The translations under genes and the position numbers were made by a program. Below are positions 1 through 9,582 of a stretch of 64,000 nucleotides of DNA, one piece after another; position 1 is the first letter of the stretch, and each line of letters opens with the position of its first letter. The DNA comes from Curvibacter microcysteis. Lineage in GTDB: Bacteria; Pseudomonadota; Gammaproteobacteria; Burkholderiales; Burkholderiaceae_C. The stretch lies in contig NZ_JAQSIO010000009.1 of NCBI RefSeq assembly GCF_028649455.1, positions 62,001 to 126,000 on the forward strand, read 5' to 3'. The notes beneath the pieces are model-generated. The model made no database searches. It was not told where the DNA came from and saw only the letters and a program-made list of their open reading frames with translations.

Positions 1-2
1 GG

Positions 3-551
3 CTGGCGCTGGCGCGTGAGCTGCGCACCCGTTCCCGCATGCCCATCATCATGCTGACCGCGAGAGGCAACCCCTATGACCGGGTGCTCGGCCTCGAAAT
101 GGGCGCCGACGACTACATGAGCAAACCCTTCGAGCCGCGCGAATTGGTGGCCCGCATCCAAACCGTGCTGCGCCGCTTGACGCCGGGCGCCAGCACGCCG
201 CCTGCCGTCGAGGCGGACGTGGTGCACTTTGATGGCTGGGCTTTGTACCGCATGGAGCGCCACCTGGTCACCCCTGCTGGCGTGGTGGTGCCGCTGTCGA
301 ACGCTGAATTCAGGCTCCTGTGCACCTTCTTGGCCACCCCCCGTCGCATCTTCAGCCGTGACCAGTTGATGGAGCAGGCGCGCGGGCGGGCCATGGACGC
401 GTTTGAGCGCAGCATCGACTTGCTGGTCTCGCGCTTGCGTCAAAAACTGTCTGACGACCCGCGTGAACCCAAGCTCATCAAGACCGTGCGAGGCGCGGGC
501 TACCTGTTCAACGTGCGCTCGGTTCAAGGCCACGTCGGATGGCAGCGCTGA
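3..551 (+). CDS. OmpR-family response regulator (5' end cut off)
   Basis: The reading frame is open from the window edge, so the N-terminus with the phospho-acceptor Asp lies outside. What remains is the end of the receiver domain (MLTAR, GADDYMSKPFEPREL with the conserved Lys) followed by an OmpR/PhoB winged-helix domain ending in RGAGYLF. It would bind DNA when phosphorylated by the partner kinase. The next gene starts 13 bases before this one stops, so the two are translationally coupled as a two-component system. The regulated genes cannot be read from the sequence. Confidence 0.93.
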   Translation: MALARELRTRSRMPIIMLTARGNPYDRVLGLEMGADDYMSKPFEPRELVARIQTVLRRLTPGASTPPAVEADVVHFDGWALYRMERHLVTPAGVVVPLSNAEFRLLCTFLATPRRIFSRDQLMEQARGRAMDAFERSIDLLVSRLRQKLSDDPREPKLIKTVRGAGYLFNVRSVQGHVGWQR

Positions 552-1795
552 CCCCTCGGTCGCCTGCTGAGTCGCCCGCGCGCTCGGGCTGGCGCCAGCG
601 CTGCCTGGCGTGGTGGAACTGTCCGCGGTGCCGCGCCTTGCGCCGCGTCGTGGTCGAGCGCGTCGTCCCCAAATCCATGTTGGGCCGCTTGGCGCTGCTG
701 TTGTTCGTGGCCGTGTTGTCCAGCCATGTGCTGGCCCTGACCTTGATGTTCGAGGCGCACGACCTGATGGGGCTGGGGCCGCCCCCGCCGCCGGCGTACA
801 GCCACCGCGAGGCGGGGGGCTCGGCGCCTCAGGACATCGAGGCGGAAGCCTTTCAAGGCCCCACGGCTGAGCTGAACCCAGAGGGGGCGCCGCCGCCCCG
901 GCGCCATGGGCCTGCCGGCCTCCGCCCGCAAATTTTTCATGCGGGGCTGGTGGTGGACATCGGGGTGCGCCTGCTGGCCTTGATGCTGGCAGCCTGGGTC
1001 GGCGCACGCTGGTTGTCCAAACCCATTGACCGCTTGGCCTCGGCGGCGCGCGAGTTGGGGCAGAACATTGAACGGCCCCCCTTGCCCGAGGATGGGACGA
1101 CCGAGTGCCGCGAGGCCAGCCGGGTGTTCAACCAGATGCAGGCCCGCATCCGCCAGCAACTGGAGGAGCGCGACCGTTTTGTGGCTGCGGTGTCGCACGA
1201 CTTGCGAACCCCACTGACCCGTTTGCGCCTGCGTGCCGAAAGCCTGCAAAGCGCCGACGACCGCCGCCAATTTGGCCGCGACATCGTGGAAATGGACGAG
1301 ATGATCACCGCCACGCTGGACCACCTGCGCGGCGTGGCCGACCCCGAGCCGCTGGTGTGGCTGGACGTCAAGGCCTTGGTGGACAGCCTGGCCGACGACC
1401 AGCAGGCCTGCGGCCATTGGGTGCCCGTGCATGGCCGCGCGGGGCCTCTGCGTGTGCAGGCCAGCGCCTTGCGCCGCTGCCTGGGCAATCTGTTGGGCAA
1501 CGCGATCCGCTACGGTGGTCAGGCCGAGGTGTTTTTGTGGGACACCGGCGAGGAGGTGGGCATTGAGGTGCGCGACCATGGCCCGGGCCTGCCTGAGGCC
1601 GAGCTGGAGCGCGTCATGGCGCCTTTTTACCGGGTCGAAGGCTCGCGCAATCGCCACCACGGTGGGGTGGGCCTGGGGTTGTCGATTGCGCGCGATATCG
1701 CGCAGCGCCACCAAGGCAGCCTGCAGTTGCGCAATGCCAGCGGCGGCGGCTTGTCGGCGGTGGTGGTGCTGCCGCGCCTGGCCCCGCCGAGCTGA
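539..1795 (+). CDS. Sensor histidine kinase of the OmpR-partner type
   Basis: Membrane kinase of 418 residues. A first transmembrane segment lies at about 42-65 and a second at about 137-158, enclosing a short Pro-rich periplasmic loop of roughly 70 residues. A HAMP region and an H box (VSHDLRTPLTR, phospho-acceptor His220) follow, then an N box (LGNLLGNAIRYG), a G1 box (DHGPGLPEAE) and a G2 box (GGVGLGLSIA). The layout resembles EnvZ/RstB-type kinases. It overlaps the end of the response regulator gene and is surely its partner. The Pro/Gly-rich sensor loop has no recognisable ligand domain, so the signal is unknown. Confidence 0.93.
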   Translation: MAALTPRSPAESPARSGWRQRCLAWWNCPRCRALRRVVVERVVPKSMLGRLALLLFVAVLSSHVLALTLMFEAHDLMGLGPPPPPAYSHREAGGSAPQDIEAEAFQGPTAELNPEGAPPPRRHGPAGLRPQIFHAGLVVDIGVRLLALMLAAWVGARWLSKPIDRLASAARELGQNIERPPLPEDGTTECREASRVFNQMQARIRQQLEERDRFVAAVSHDLRTPLTRLRLRAESLQSADDRRQFGRDIVEMDEMITATLDHLRGVADPEPLVWLDVKALVDSLADDQQACGHWVPVHGRAGPLRVQASALRRCLGNLLGNAIRYGGQAEVFLWDTGEEVGIEVRDHGPGLPEAELERVMAPFYRVEGSRNRHHGGVGLGLSIARDIAQRHQGSLQLRNASGGGLSAVVVLPRLAPPS

Positions 1796-1804
1796 TTCGG
1801 TGGT

Positions 1805-2068
1805 TCAGCCTTCCGTGGGGGCCGGGCAGGGGGTGAAGCGCTGAGTGGCTTGTCCGTTGATGTCGATCACTTCCAGGAACATGGCGGCCGGCCGCACCCA
1901 GAGCCCGCGGCTGCCGTAAAGCGCGCGGTACAGGGTCATGGGCTCCAGGGTCTCGCTGTGGCGCACGGTGTCGATCACCTCGTACACACCGCCTTTGTAA
2001 TGGCGGTAGTGGCCGGGCGGCACGCAGGGGCTCAGGGCGGGCAGGTCGAGGTCGTTGGGGGCGGTCAT
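1805..2068 (-). CDS. DUF1653 family protein
   Basis: Small soluble protein of 87 residues with the typical DUF1653 pattern: GHYRHYKGGVYEV near the N-terminus, then a middle section with TLYRALYGSRGLWVRP and MFLEVID. The family is widespread in bacteria and has no established function. I chose the ATG that opens MTAPNDLDLP because upstream codons are Pro/Arg-rich and unlike the family. It converges with the kinase gene, leaving only 9 bases between the stops, and diverges from the rsmB-like gene. Confidence 0.8.
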   Translation of the reverse strand: MTAPNDLDLPALSPCVPPGHYRHYKGGVYEVIDTVRHSETLEPMTLYRALYGSRGLWVRPAAMFLEVIDINGQATQRFTPCPAPTEG

Positions 2069-2211
2069 GGTGCTTGGAGGGGTTGGGATTCGGGGCTGGC
2101 TTTTGCGTGGCGCAAGGGGCCGAGGCCAGCCGGTCGGGTCGCGCAGCATAGCGCGTTGTCGCTCTGATTTGAGGCCGCTGACGGCGCAGGGCTGGGGTTG
2201 AACAGGGAAGC

Positions 2212-3498
2212 ATGGGAAAATGCCCGCTTATGCACCCAAAAGCCCTGCTGGATGCCTGCGCCGAACTGGTCAGGCTCACCCTTCTGTTTGAACACCCCGC
2301 TGACTCGGTGGTGTCCCGTTTCTTCCGCGATCACCGCAACCTGGGGCCGCGTGAGCGCGCCACCCTGGCTGAGACCACCTACAACGTGTTGCGGCAAAAG
2401 CTGCGCTTCGAGTACCTGGCCCGCTCTGGCTCGGGTCCGCGCGAACGCCGCCTGGCCATCCTGGGCTTCCATGGCCCGCGTGACTTTGTGAAGAGCGCTC
2501 TGACCGACCAGGAGCGCAATTGGCTCGACACCTGCGACTCGGTCACCGACGCCGACCTGCTGGAGCCGCACCGCCACAACCTGCCCGAGTGGCTGGCCGG
2601 CCCGCTCAAAACCCAGCTGGGCGACGGCTTCTGGCCGCTGGCGGCCAGCCTGAACCAGGGCGCGCCGCTGGACCTGCGGGTCAATGCACTGGCCGACAAG
2701 CGCGAACAGGTGCAAAAAGAGCTCAAGGTCGCAGGCATCAAGTCCGAACCCACGCCTTACTCCCCCTGGGGGCTGCGTGTGGACAGCAAGCCTGCGCTGA
2801 CCAAGCTGGAGGCCTTCACCCGAGGCGCCATCGAAGTGCAGGACGAAGGCTCGCAACTGTTGGCCCTGCTGCTGGACGCCCACCGCGGCGAGATGGTGGT
2901 GGACTTCTGTGCGGGCGCGGGCGGCAAGACGCTGGCCATTGGCGCGAGCATGCGCAACACCGGTCGCCTGTACGCGTTTGACACCTCGGGCCACCGGCTC
3001 GATGCGCTCAAGCCACGCCTGGCGCGCAGCGGTTTGTCCAACGTGCACCCGGCGGCCATTGCGCATGAGCGCGACGATCGCATCAAGCGCCTGGCTGGCA
3101 AGATTGACCGCGTGCTGGTCGACGCCCCGTGCTCGGGCCTGGGCACGCTGCGCCGCAACCCCGATCTGAAGTGGCGCCAGTCGCCCAAGGCGATCGACGA
3201 GTTGGTGCAGAAGCAAACCGCCATCCTGCAAAGCGCGGCCCGTCTGCTCAAACCCGGCGGCCGCCTGGTTTATGCCACCTGCAGCGTGTTGCCACAGGAA
3301 AACGAGGCCATTGCCGAGGCTTTCTCGGCGGCGAACCCCGACTTTGTGCCTTTGGCTGCAGCGCCAACGCTGACCCAACTCAAGGTGGCCGGTTCCGACG
3401 CCTTGTGCAGCGGCGAAGGTGGTTTGTACCTGCGCTTGTGGCCGCACCAGCACGCCACGGACGGCTTCTTTGCCGCCGCCTGGACCCGCAAGCCCTGA
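2212..3498 (+). CDS. RsmB/NOP-type rRNA (cytosine-5) methyltransferase
   Basis: SAM-dependent RNA m5C methyltransferase of 428 residues. The N-terminal third resembles the NusB-like helical domain of RsmB. The Rossmann part shows the SAM motif VDFCAGAGGKT (about 229-239), motif IV DAPCSGLGTLRRNPD (Cys307) and motif VI YATCSVLPQENE (Cys357), the two cysteines used by this family for catalysis and release. The likely substrate is 16S rRNA, but other family members act on 23S rRNA. The start has a good ribosome binding site (AGGGA); an ATG six codons later (MHPKALLD) is an alternative. Confidence 0.9.
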   Translation: MGKCPLMHPKALLDACAELVRLTLLFEHPADSVVSRFFRDHRNLGPRERATLAETTYNVLRQKLRFEYLARSGSGPRERRLAILGFHGPRDFVKSALTDQERNWLDTCDSVTDADLLEPHRHNLPEWLAGPLKTQLGDGFWPLAASLNQGAPLDLRVNALADKREQVQKELKVAGIKSEPTPYSPWGLRVDSKPALTKLEAFTRGAIEVQDEGSQLLALLLDAHRGEMVVDFCAGAGGKTLAIGASMRNTGRLYAFDTSGHRLDALKPRLARSGLSNVHPAAIAHERDDRIKRLAGKIDRVLVDAPCSGLGTLRRNPDLKWRQSPKAIDELVQKQTAILQSAARLLKPGGRLVYATCSVLPQENEAIAEAFSAANPDFVPLAAAPTLTQLKVAGSDALCSGEGGLYLRLWPHQHATDGFFAAAWTRKP

Positions 3499-3674
3499 GC
3501 GACGGCCGTCTGAGGGCGACCCTTTCAGTCACATAACTGTCTAATCCTTGTGGTTAAACAAACTGTGGTTGAAAGGCGAAGGATTAAAATCCGAGATGGA
3601 GACGTCTGCGTGGCCGCTCATTTCGGAGTCAGCCCTGCTTTTTTGACGGGCTTCCTCTAGCAAAAGGTTGATAC

Positions 3675-4877
3675 ATGTTTTTACCGGATTGGGCTGTGTT
3701 GAACGCGGCCATCGATTGGCTGGGCCATGGCCTGTGGGATCTGACCTGGTGGCAAGTGGTCTTGTACACCCTGATCACGACCCACTTCACGATCTGCTCG
3801 GTCACCATCTTCTTGCACCGTTCGCAAGCACACCGCGCGCTTGACCTGCACCCGATCCCGCAGCATTTCTTCCGCTTCTGGCTTTGGATTGGCACCGGCA
3901 TGGTGACCAAGGAATGGGTGGCCATCCACCGCAAACACCACGCCAAGTGCGAGACCCCGGAAGACCCGCACAGCCCGCAAACCCGCGGTATTGAAACCGT
4001 GTTCTGGCAAGGGGCCGAGTTGTACCGTGCCGAAGCCAAGAACCGCGACACCATCTCGCGCTTTGGTCACGGCACCCCGAACGACTGGATCGAGCGCAAC
4101 CTCTACACGCGCTACAGCTGGCAAGGCGTGGGCCTGATGTTGATCCTGAACCTGGCCTTGTTCGGTGGCCTGGGTGCCACCGTGTGGGCGGTGCAGATGC
4201 TGTGGATCCCCATCACCGCCGCCGGCATCATCAACGGCATTGGCCACTATTGGGGCTACCGCAATTTTGAAGCGGCCGACGCCAGCACCAACATTTCGCC
4301 CATCGGCATCATCATCGGTGGCGAAGAGTTGCACAACAACCACCACACCTACCCGACTTCGGCCAAGTTCTCGGTCAAGCCCTATGAGTTCGACATTGGC
4401 TGGGTCTACATCAGCCTGATGTCCAAGATCGGTTGGGCCAAGGTCAAGAAGACCCCGCCCAAGCTGCAACTGGGTGACGTCAAGCCCGTGGCCGACGAGA
4501 AGACCCTCGAAGCCCTGATCGCCAACCGCTACGAAGTCATGGCCGGTTATGCCCGTGGTGTGCGCCAAGAGTTGGCTGCTTTGTCGGTCAAGCAAGGCGA
4601 TGCCTCGCTGATCGAGGCCGCCCGCCGCTGGTTGCACCGTGACGCCGACAAGGTGCCTGCCGCCGCTCAGCCTCAGTTGGCCCAGGCCCGGGTGGCCTAC
4701 CCGGCGCTGGACAAGATGGTCACCATGCGTGAAGAGTTGCGCCAGTTGTGGCTCAACACCTCGCAGTCGCGTGAACAGTTGACGCGCGACCTGCAGGCCT
4801 GGTGCCACCGCGCAGAGGAAAGCGGCATCGCCGCGCTGCGCGAGTTCTCTCTCACGCTGCGCGCTGCCAAGGCCTGA
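3675..4877 (+). CDS. DesA-type fatty acid desaturase with a C-terminal helical tail
   Basis: Integral membrane di-iron desaturase of 400 residues. The three histidine boxes are complete: HRSQAH (48-53), HRKHH (85-89) and HNNHH (220-224). Transmembrane helices surround them. It probably introduces a cis double bond in membrane acyl chains and so tunes fluidity. After about residue 275 there is a soluble, probably helical tail of about 125 residues that the basic desaturase fold does not need. Its end (LQAWCHRAEESGIAALREF) resembles the C-terminus of ISL3-type transposases. The gene stands alone, with a 176-base leader and a strong terminator behind it. Confidence 0.9.
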   Translation: MFLPDWAVLNAAIDWLGHGLWDLTWWQVVLYTLITTHFTICSVTIFLHRSQAHRALDLHPIPQHFFRFWLWIGTGMVTKEWVAIHRKHHAKCETPEDPHSPQTRGIETVFWQGAELYRAEAKNRDTISRFGHGTPNDWIERNLYTRYSWQGVGLMLILNLALFGGLGATVWAVQMLWIPITAAGIINGIGHYWGYRNFEAADASTNISPIGIIIGGEELHNNHHTYPTSAKFSVKPYEFDIGWVYISLMSKIGWAKVKKTPPKLQLGDVKPVADEKTLEALIANRYEVMAGYARGVRQELAALSVKQGDASLIEAARRWLHRDADKVPAAAQPQLAQARVAYPALDKMVTMREELRQLWLNTSQSREQLTRDLQAWCHRAEESGIAALREFSLTLRAAKA

Positions 4878-5241
4878 TCCGCAACAGCGCCAGCCACCAC
4901 CGCCCCAGGTCGAATCGACCGGGGCGGTTTTTTTTCGCCCTCTCGCTGGCCAGGGGCGCGACCGGGATGGGTGGGGTGTGCAGTTCATAGCATGCCGCTT
5001 GCGGGCCTTCTGTGCGCAAGCTGACCCAGCCATCGCTGGGGCAACGCCAGGCGGCGTGGGGGTTGATCGGGGTGCGGTAAGCCGCGCTGAGCGTCGGGTC
5101 GGCAGGCAGGTGATGCAGGCTCAGTTGACCCTGCAGGCAGCGCAGTTCGCTGCCTGCACTCAGGGCGATCAATTGCGTTTGGGTGGCAGCCAGTCGGTGC
5201 TGGCGAACGCTTGCGGTGGGGGATGGGGCTGCTGTGTTCAT
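4852..5241 (-). CDS. Small hypothetical protein, DUF2917-like
   Basis: Predicted 129-residue protein, no signal peptide or membrane segment. The part from about residue 20 to 95 (LIALSAGSELRCLQGQLSLH, then CPSDGWVSLRTEG) resembles the DUF2917 beta-rich domain, judged from memory of the family rather than a search. The start has a good ribosome binding site (GGAGGG, spaced closely). It is transcribed divergently from a MocR-type regulator, an arrangement I recall from other Burkholderiales, and is the obvious candidate target of that regulator. The last 30 or so residues are encoded by the desaturase terminator and gene end, so they may have little function. Confidence 0.6.
   Translation of the reverse strand: MNTAAPSPTASVRQHRLAATQTQLIALSAGSELRCLQGQLSLHHLPADPTLSAAYRTPINPHAAWRCPSDGWVSLRTEGPQAACYELHTPPIPVAPLASERAKKNRPGRFDLGRWWLALLRIRPWQRAA
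4900..4935 (+). terminator. Rho-independent terminator of the desaturase gene
   Basis: A near-perfect hairpin (CCGCCCC with an AGGTCGA extension, pairing to TCGACC plus GGGGCGG) is followed by eight T. It lies 23 bases after the desaturase stop. The convergent DUF2917-like frame runs through it, which makes the C-terminus of that protein suspect. Confidence 0.9.
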
Positions 5242-5344
5242 GCCCTCCAGCGTAAAAAAGAGGGGGCTTGAGCAACAGGCACAGTCAGGCTCGCTTGGCT
5301 CCGCATCAGTGCAGGTGTTGGGCCTCTGTTCTGCTTCAAATTCC

Positions 5345-5362
5345 CAACAGCTGTATCTGTTG
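5345..5362. promoter_or_regulatory. Perfect inverted repeat, possible operator of the MocR-type regulator
   Basis: CAACAG and CTGTTG are separated by six bases in the 143-base divergent region between the DUF2917-like gene and the MocR-type gene, 22 bases before the latter. The core CTGTATCTGT also contains a short repeat. Position and symmetry fit an autoregulatory operator. Binding is inferred only. Confidence 0.45.
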
Positions 5363-5384
5363 TGCTTGACTGGCTTGCGGCATC

Positions 5385-6887
5385 ATGGGCCGCATGGCTG
5401 TTTCGTCGCGCGACCTTCCCCCTCTTTATCGGCAATGGGCTGAGCATTACCGCCAGGCCATGGTGGCTGGTACCTTGCCTGTGGGGCTGCGCATGCCCTC
5501 GGTGCGTGAATTGATGCAGCGTCATTCGGTCAGCTTGTCGACGGCACTTCAGGTCCTGCGCACTTTGGAGGCGGAGGGGTATCTGGAGGCACGGCCGCGG
5601 GTGGGGTACTTTGTGCGGGCGCCGGGCGCAGCGGGCCTGGGTGAGACCACCGACCCCGATCCGAGCATCCCGGTACCCCAGCTCAATGGCACGGAGTTCG
5701 TGGGCATCAACGAGCGCATCTCCTGGTTGTTGGAGCAAGGGCGGCTGGCCGATGTGCGGATCGATTTGGGCTCCGCCATGCCTGCGCCAGAGCTGTTTGA
5801 TGGCCCGGCCTTGAACCGGCATGGCGTGGCGCTGCTGCGCGAGTTTCCGGACATCCTGGTGCAGGGCCACTCGCGGCCGGGCACCCATCCGCTGTTCCAG
5901 GCCGCAATGGCGCGCCGGGCTTTGGAGTCGGGTGTGCAGGTCGCGCCGCAGGACGTGATGTCGACCCTGGGCAATTCAGAGGCCGTGAACCTGGCTTTGA
6001 GTGCGGTGGCGGAGAGTGGCGATGTCATCGCCGTGGAGTCGCCCACGTTCTACGGCCTGCTGCAGGCGGTGGAGGCGCAGAATTTGCGGGCACTGGAGAT
6101 TCCCAGCAGCTCGCGAACCGGCATCTCCCTGGAGGCGCTGGAGCTGGCCGTGCAGCAGGAGCCGCGTCTGAAAGCGGTGGTGGTGGTGCCCCACCTTCAG
6201 ATGCCCAACGGCGCCCTCATGCCGGATGAGCACAAGGCGCGCCTGGTGGACTTCTGTGTGCGCCACCAACTGGCCTTGATTGAGGACGACATCTACCGCG
6301 AGCTGGTCGAACGCAACGAGCCGCAGCGCCCCCTCAAGGCCTGGGACCGGCATGGGCAGGTCATCTACTGCGTCTCCTTCAACAAGACCCTGGCCCCGGG
6401 CTTGCGTCAGGGCTGGATGAATGGCGGGCGCTGGCACACGCGCATCCACATGCTGAAGTTTGCCAAGACCCGCAACATGCAGGTGTGGGCGCAGTTGCTG
6501 GCGGCGCGCGCCGTGGAGTCCGCGGCCTATGACCGCCACCTGCGGCGCATGCGGCAGGTGTTGCGCCAGCAGCGCGAGCGCAGCGTGCAGGCGGTGGCGC
6601 GTTACTTTCCTGTGGGCACGCGGCTCAGTGTGCCGGCCGGTGGCCTGAGCTTGTGGATCGAGTTGCCGCCCGGGGTGTCTTCATCCCAGCTTTTCGAGCA
6701 GGCGCTGGCCTTGGGCATTCGCGTCGCGCCCGGGCCGATGTTTTCCAATTCGGGGCGCTATGAGCGCTTTTTGCGCCTGAGTTGTGGTCTGCCCTTCACG
6801 CCCGACGTGGAGGCGGCTTATGCCACCCTGGGTGGCCTGGTCCAGTCGCTGCTGGAGGCCGACCCCTTGCAGCGTTCGGCGGCCTGA
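5385..6887 (+). CDS. MocR-type GntR regulator with an aminotransferase-like domain
   Basis: 500 residues in the classic MocR arrangement. A GntR winged helix (about 10-80; RMPSVRELMQRHSVSLSTALQ region) is linked to a fold-type I PLP domain. The PLP domain keeps the PLP-binding lysine in SFNKTLAPGLRQGWM (Lys334) and the aspartate of EDDIYREL. Such proteins use PLP as an effector and usually control a neighbouring gene; the nearest is the divergent DUF2917-like gene. ATG at 5385 or three codons later could be the start; no strong ribosome binding site distinguishes them. Confidence 0.88.
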   Translation: MGRMAVSSRDLPPLYRQWAEHYRQAMVAGTLPVGLRMPSVRELMQRHSVSLSTALQVLRTLEAEGYLEARPRVGYFVRAPGAAGLGETTDPDPSIPVPQLNGTEFVGINERISWLLEQGRLADVRIDLGSAMPAPELFDGPALNRHGVALLREFPDILVQGHSRPGTHPLFQAAMARRALESGVQVAPQDVMSTLGNSEAVNLALSAVAESGDVIAVESPTFYGLLQAVEAQNLRALEIPSSSRTGISLEALELAVQQEPRLKAVVVVPHLQMPNGALMPDEHKARLVDFCVRHQLALIEDDIYRELVERNEPQRPLKAWDRHGQVIYCVSFNKTLAPGLRQGWMNGGRWHTRIHMLKFAKTRNMQVWAQLLAARAVESAAYDRHLRRMRQVLRQQRERSVQAVARYFPVGTRLSVPAGGLSLWIELPPGVSSSQLFEQALALGIRVAPGPMFSNSGRYERFLRLSCGLPFTPDVEAAYATLGGLVQSLLEADPLQRSAA

Positions 6888-6916
6888 GCGCGTGGGACTC
6901 GACCCGCGCAGGCATG

Positions 6917-6951
6917 AAAAAAGCCACCGGGCCAGGGCCGGGTGGCTTTTT
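6917..6951. terminator. Bidirectional terminator between the MocR gene and rpmG
   Basis: AGCCACC pairs with GGTGGCT around a GC-rich loop. Six A precede it and five T follow, so it can stop transcription from both convergent genes. Confidence 0.85.
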
Positions 6952-6967
6952 GAACCAAGGCGCTGAA

Positions 6968-7138
6968 TTACTTCAGCTTGATTTCCTTGTAGTCCACGTG
7001 CTTGCGAGCTTTGGGATCAAATTTCTTGATCAGCATCTTCTCGGGCGTGGTCTTCTTGTTCTTGGTGGTGGTGTAGAAGTGACCGGTACCCGCAGTGGAT
7101 TCCAGCTTGATCTTTTCGCGTCCGCCTTTGGCTGCCAT
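6968..7138 (-). CDS. rpmG: 50S ribosomal protein L33
   Basis: 56 residues, the usual size. The sequence has the typical L33 features: [20 protein letters not shown] and the C-terminal [18 protein letters not shown]. It is the Cys-free form, lacking the zinc-binding cysteines. The start is the ATG of MAAKGGREK; upstream in-frame codons belong to the end of rpmB and the 11-base gap. It is co-transcribed with rpmB. Confidence 0.97.
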   Translation of the reverse strand: MAAKGGREKIKLESTAGTGHFYTTTKNKKTTPEKMLIKKFDPKARKHVDYKEIKLK

Positions 7139-7149
7139 GGTGGTTCTCC

Positions 7150-7383
7150 TTAAGCTTGGCCACGTGCGCGCAGGTCTGCGAGCACAGAGTCGATACCGTT
7201 CTTGTCGATCAGACGCAGAGCGGCGCTGGAAACGCGCAGGCGAACCCAACGGTTTTCAGTTTCAACCCAGAAACGGCGGTATTGCAGGTTCGGCAGGAAC
7301 CGGCGCTTGGTTTTGTTGTTGGCGTGGGAAACATTGTTCCCGACCATCGGGCCCTTGCCCGTGACTTCACATACGCGTGCCAT
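7150..7383 (-). CDS. rpmB: 50S ribosomal protein L28
   Basis: 77 residues, full length. Typical start [20 protein letters not shown] followed by a basic middle ([13 protein letters not shown]) and the C-terminal [10 protein letters not shown]. First gene of the rpmB-rpmG operon, with a good sigma-70 promoter about 200 bases upstream. Confidence 0.97.
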   Translation of the reverse strand: MARVCEVTGKGPMVGNNVSHANNKTKRRFLPNLQYRRFWVETENRWVRLRVSSAALRLIDKNGIDSVLADLRARGQA

Positions 7384-7577
7384 GTGGACACTCCTAAGAC
7401 TGTTAACGGCCAAAGCCGCACCTCGCCACCCTGGCCGGTCAGGGCACTTAGGCTGGCAGGACCCTCGTCGCAGCGGCGGCGCGGTTCTGTTGCCTGGGTG
7501 GCGGTGGAGGTAATTTGCATCTTTGGCAAGCAAGGGTCTTTGCGACTCCATGCATGCCTGTTTCAGCAAAGCTAAAG

Positions 7578-7607
7578 ATTATAGCCTGTGGCGCTCAAAG
7601 GCTTCAA
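7578..7607 (-). promoter_or_regulatory. Sigma-70 promoter of rpmB-rpmG
   Basis: On the minus strand TTGAAG (-35) and a perfect TATAAT (-10) are separated by 18 bases. The transcript would have a leader of about 190 bases before rpmB, long enough to hold a control element; I see no known one. Confidence 0.7.
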
Positions 7608-7642
7608 GCCCTGTCGCCATGCAGGGCTGTGACGGCAGGGGC

Positions 7643-8725
<1,083 letters not shown>

Positions 8726-8834
8726 CTAAACAAGCCCTTGAGTGGCGCGGTTGAATCCCGCGCGGCCTCGGGTGCGTCGCCCTGAGATGATCGAACATGG
8801 CCCAAGGCCTGGCTGATTTTGGAGAAGAATTGAC

Positions 8835-9512
8835 ATGACGACCATGGTGTCCAACCTCGAACTGCTGCGGCGTGTGCCGCTGTTCGCTCTGCTCACGGCG
8901 CCCCAGGCCGAATTGATCTCGCGTGTGGTGGTGAAGCGGCGCTTCAAGCGCGGCGAAGCTTTGGTCGAGCAGGGCCACAAGTCCGATGCGCTCTACATCC
9001 TGCTCAATGGCCGGGTCAGGGTGTTGACCAGCGACAAGCGAGGGCGCGAGGTCATTTTGGCCACCCTGCGCACGGGTGACCACCTGGGCGAGATGAGCCT
9101 GATCGACAACCAAACCCATTCGGCCACGGTGCGCGCGGAAATACAGACCGACGTGCTGACGCTGGGGCGTGCCGAGTTCATGCGTTGCCTGCAGGAGAAC
9201 AGCAGTGTGGCCTACGCGGTCATGAAACGCCTGGTGCAGCGACTGCGCCAAGCCGACCAGAAAATCGAATCCCTGGCCTTGATGGATGTCTATGGTCGAG
9301 TCGCGCGCGCCTTGATGGAGCACGCCACGGAGGATGCCGATGGCGCCTTGGTGATCCGCGACAAACTGTCGCGCCAGGACATCGCCAAGATGGTAGGGGC
9401 CTCGCGTGAGATGGTCAGCCGGGTCATGAAGGACCTGGAAGAACGGGGTTTTGTGCAGACCGACGAAGACGGTCGCATGACCATCAAAGACCGTTTGTTA
9501 CAACTGACTTGA
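8835..9512 (+). CDS. Crp/Fnr family transcription regulator
   Basis: 225 residues. A cyclic-nucleotide-type beta-roll comes first ([20 protein letters not shown], then [20 protein letters not shown]), followed by a dimer helix and a Crp-type HTH ([27 protein letters not shown]). No N-terminal cysteine cluster is present, so it is not Fnr. In the phosphate pocket the Arg of Crp (RSAWVRA) is replaced by His (HSATVRA), so cAMP binding is doubtful. It faces trxB and precedes ftsK. The effector is unknown. Confidence 0.88.
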   Translation: MTTMVSNLELLRRVPLFALLTAPQAELISRVVVKRRFKRGEALVEQGHKSDALYILLNGRVRVLTSDKRGREVILATLRTGDHLGEMSLIDNQTHSATVRAEIQTDVLTLGRAEFMRCLQENSSVAYAVMKRLVQRLRQADQKIESLALMDVYGRVARALMEHATEDADGALVIRDKLSRQDIAKMVGASREMVSRVMKDLEERGFVQTDEDGRMTIKDRLLQLT

Positions 9513-9582
9513 ACACGGCCCGCAACGGGTGGCTCTTGGCCCCGGGCGAATGCGCTTAAGCTCGGTGCCCCCTGGTGCCTTT

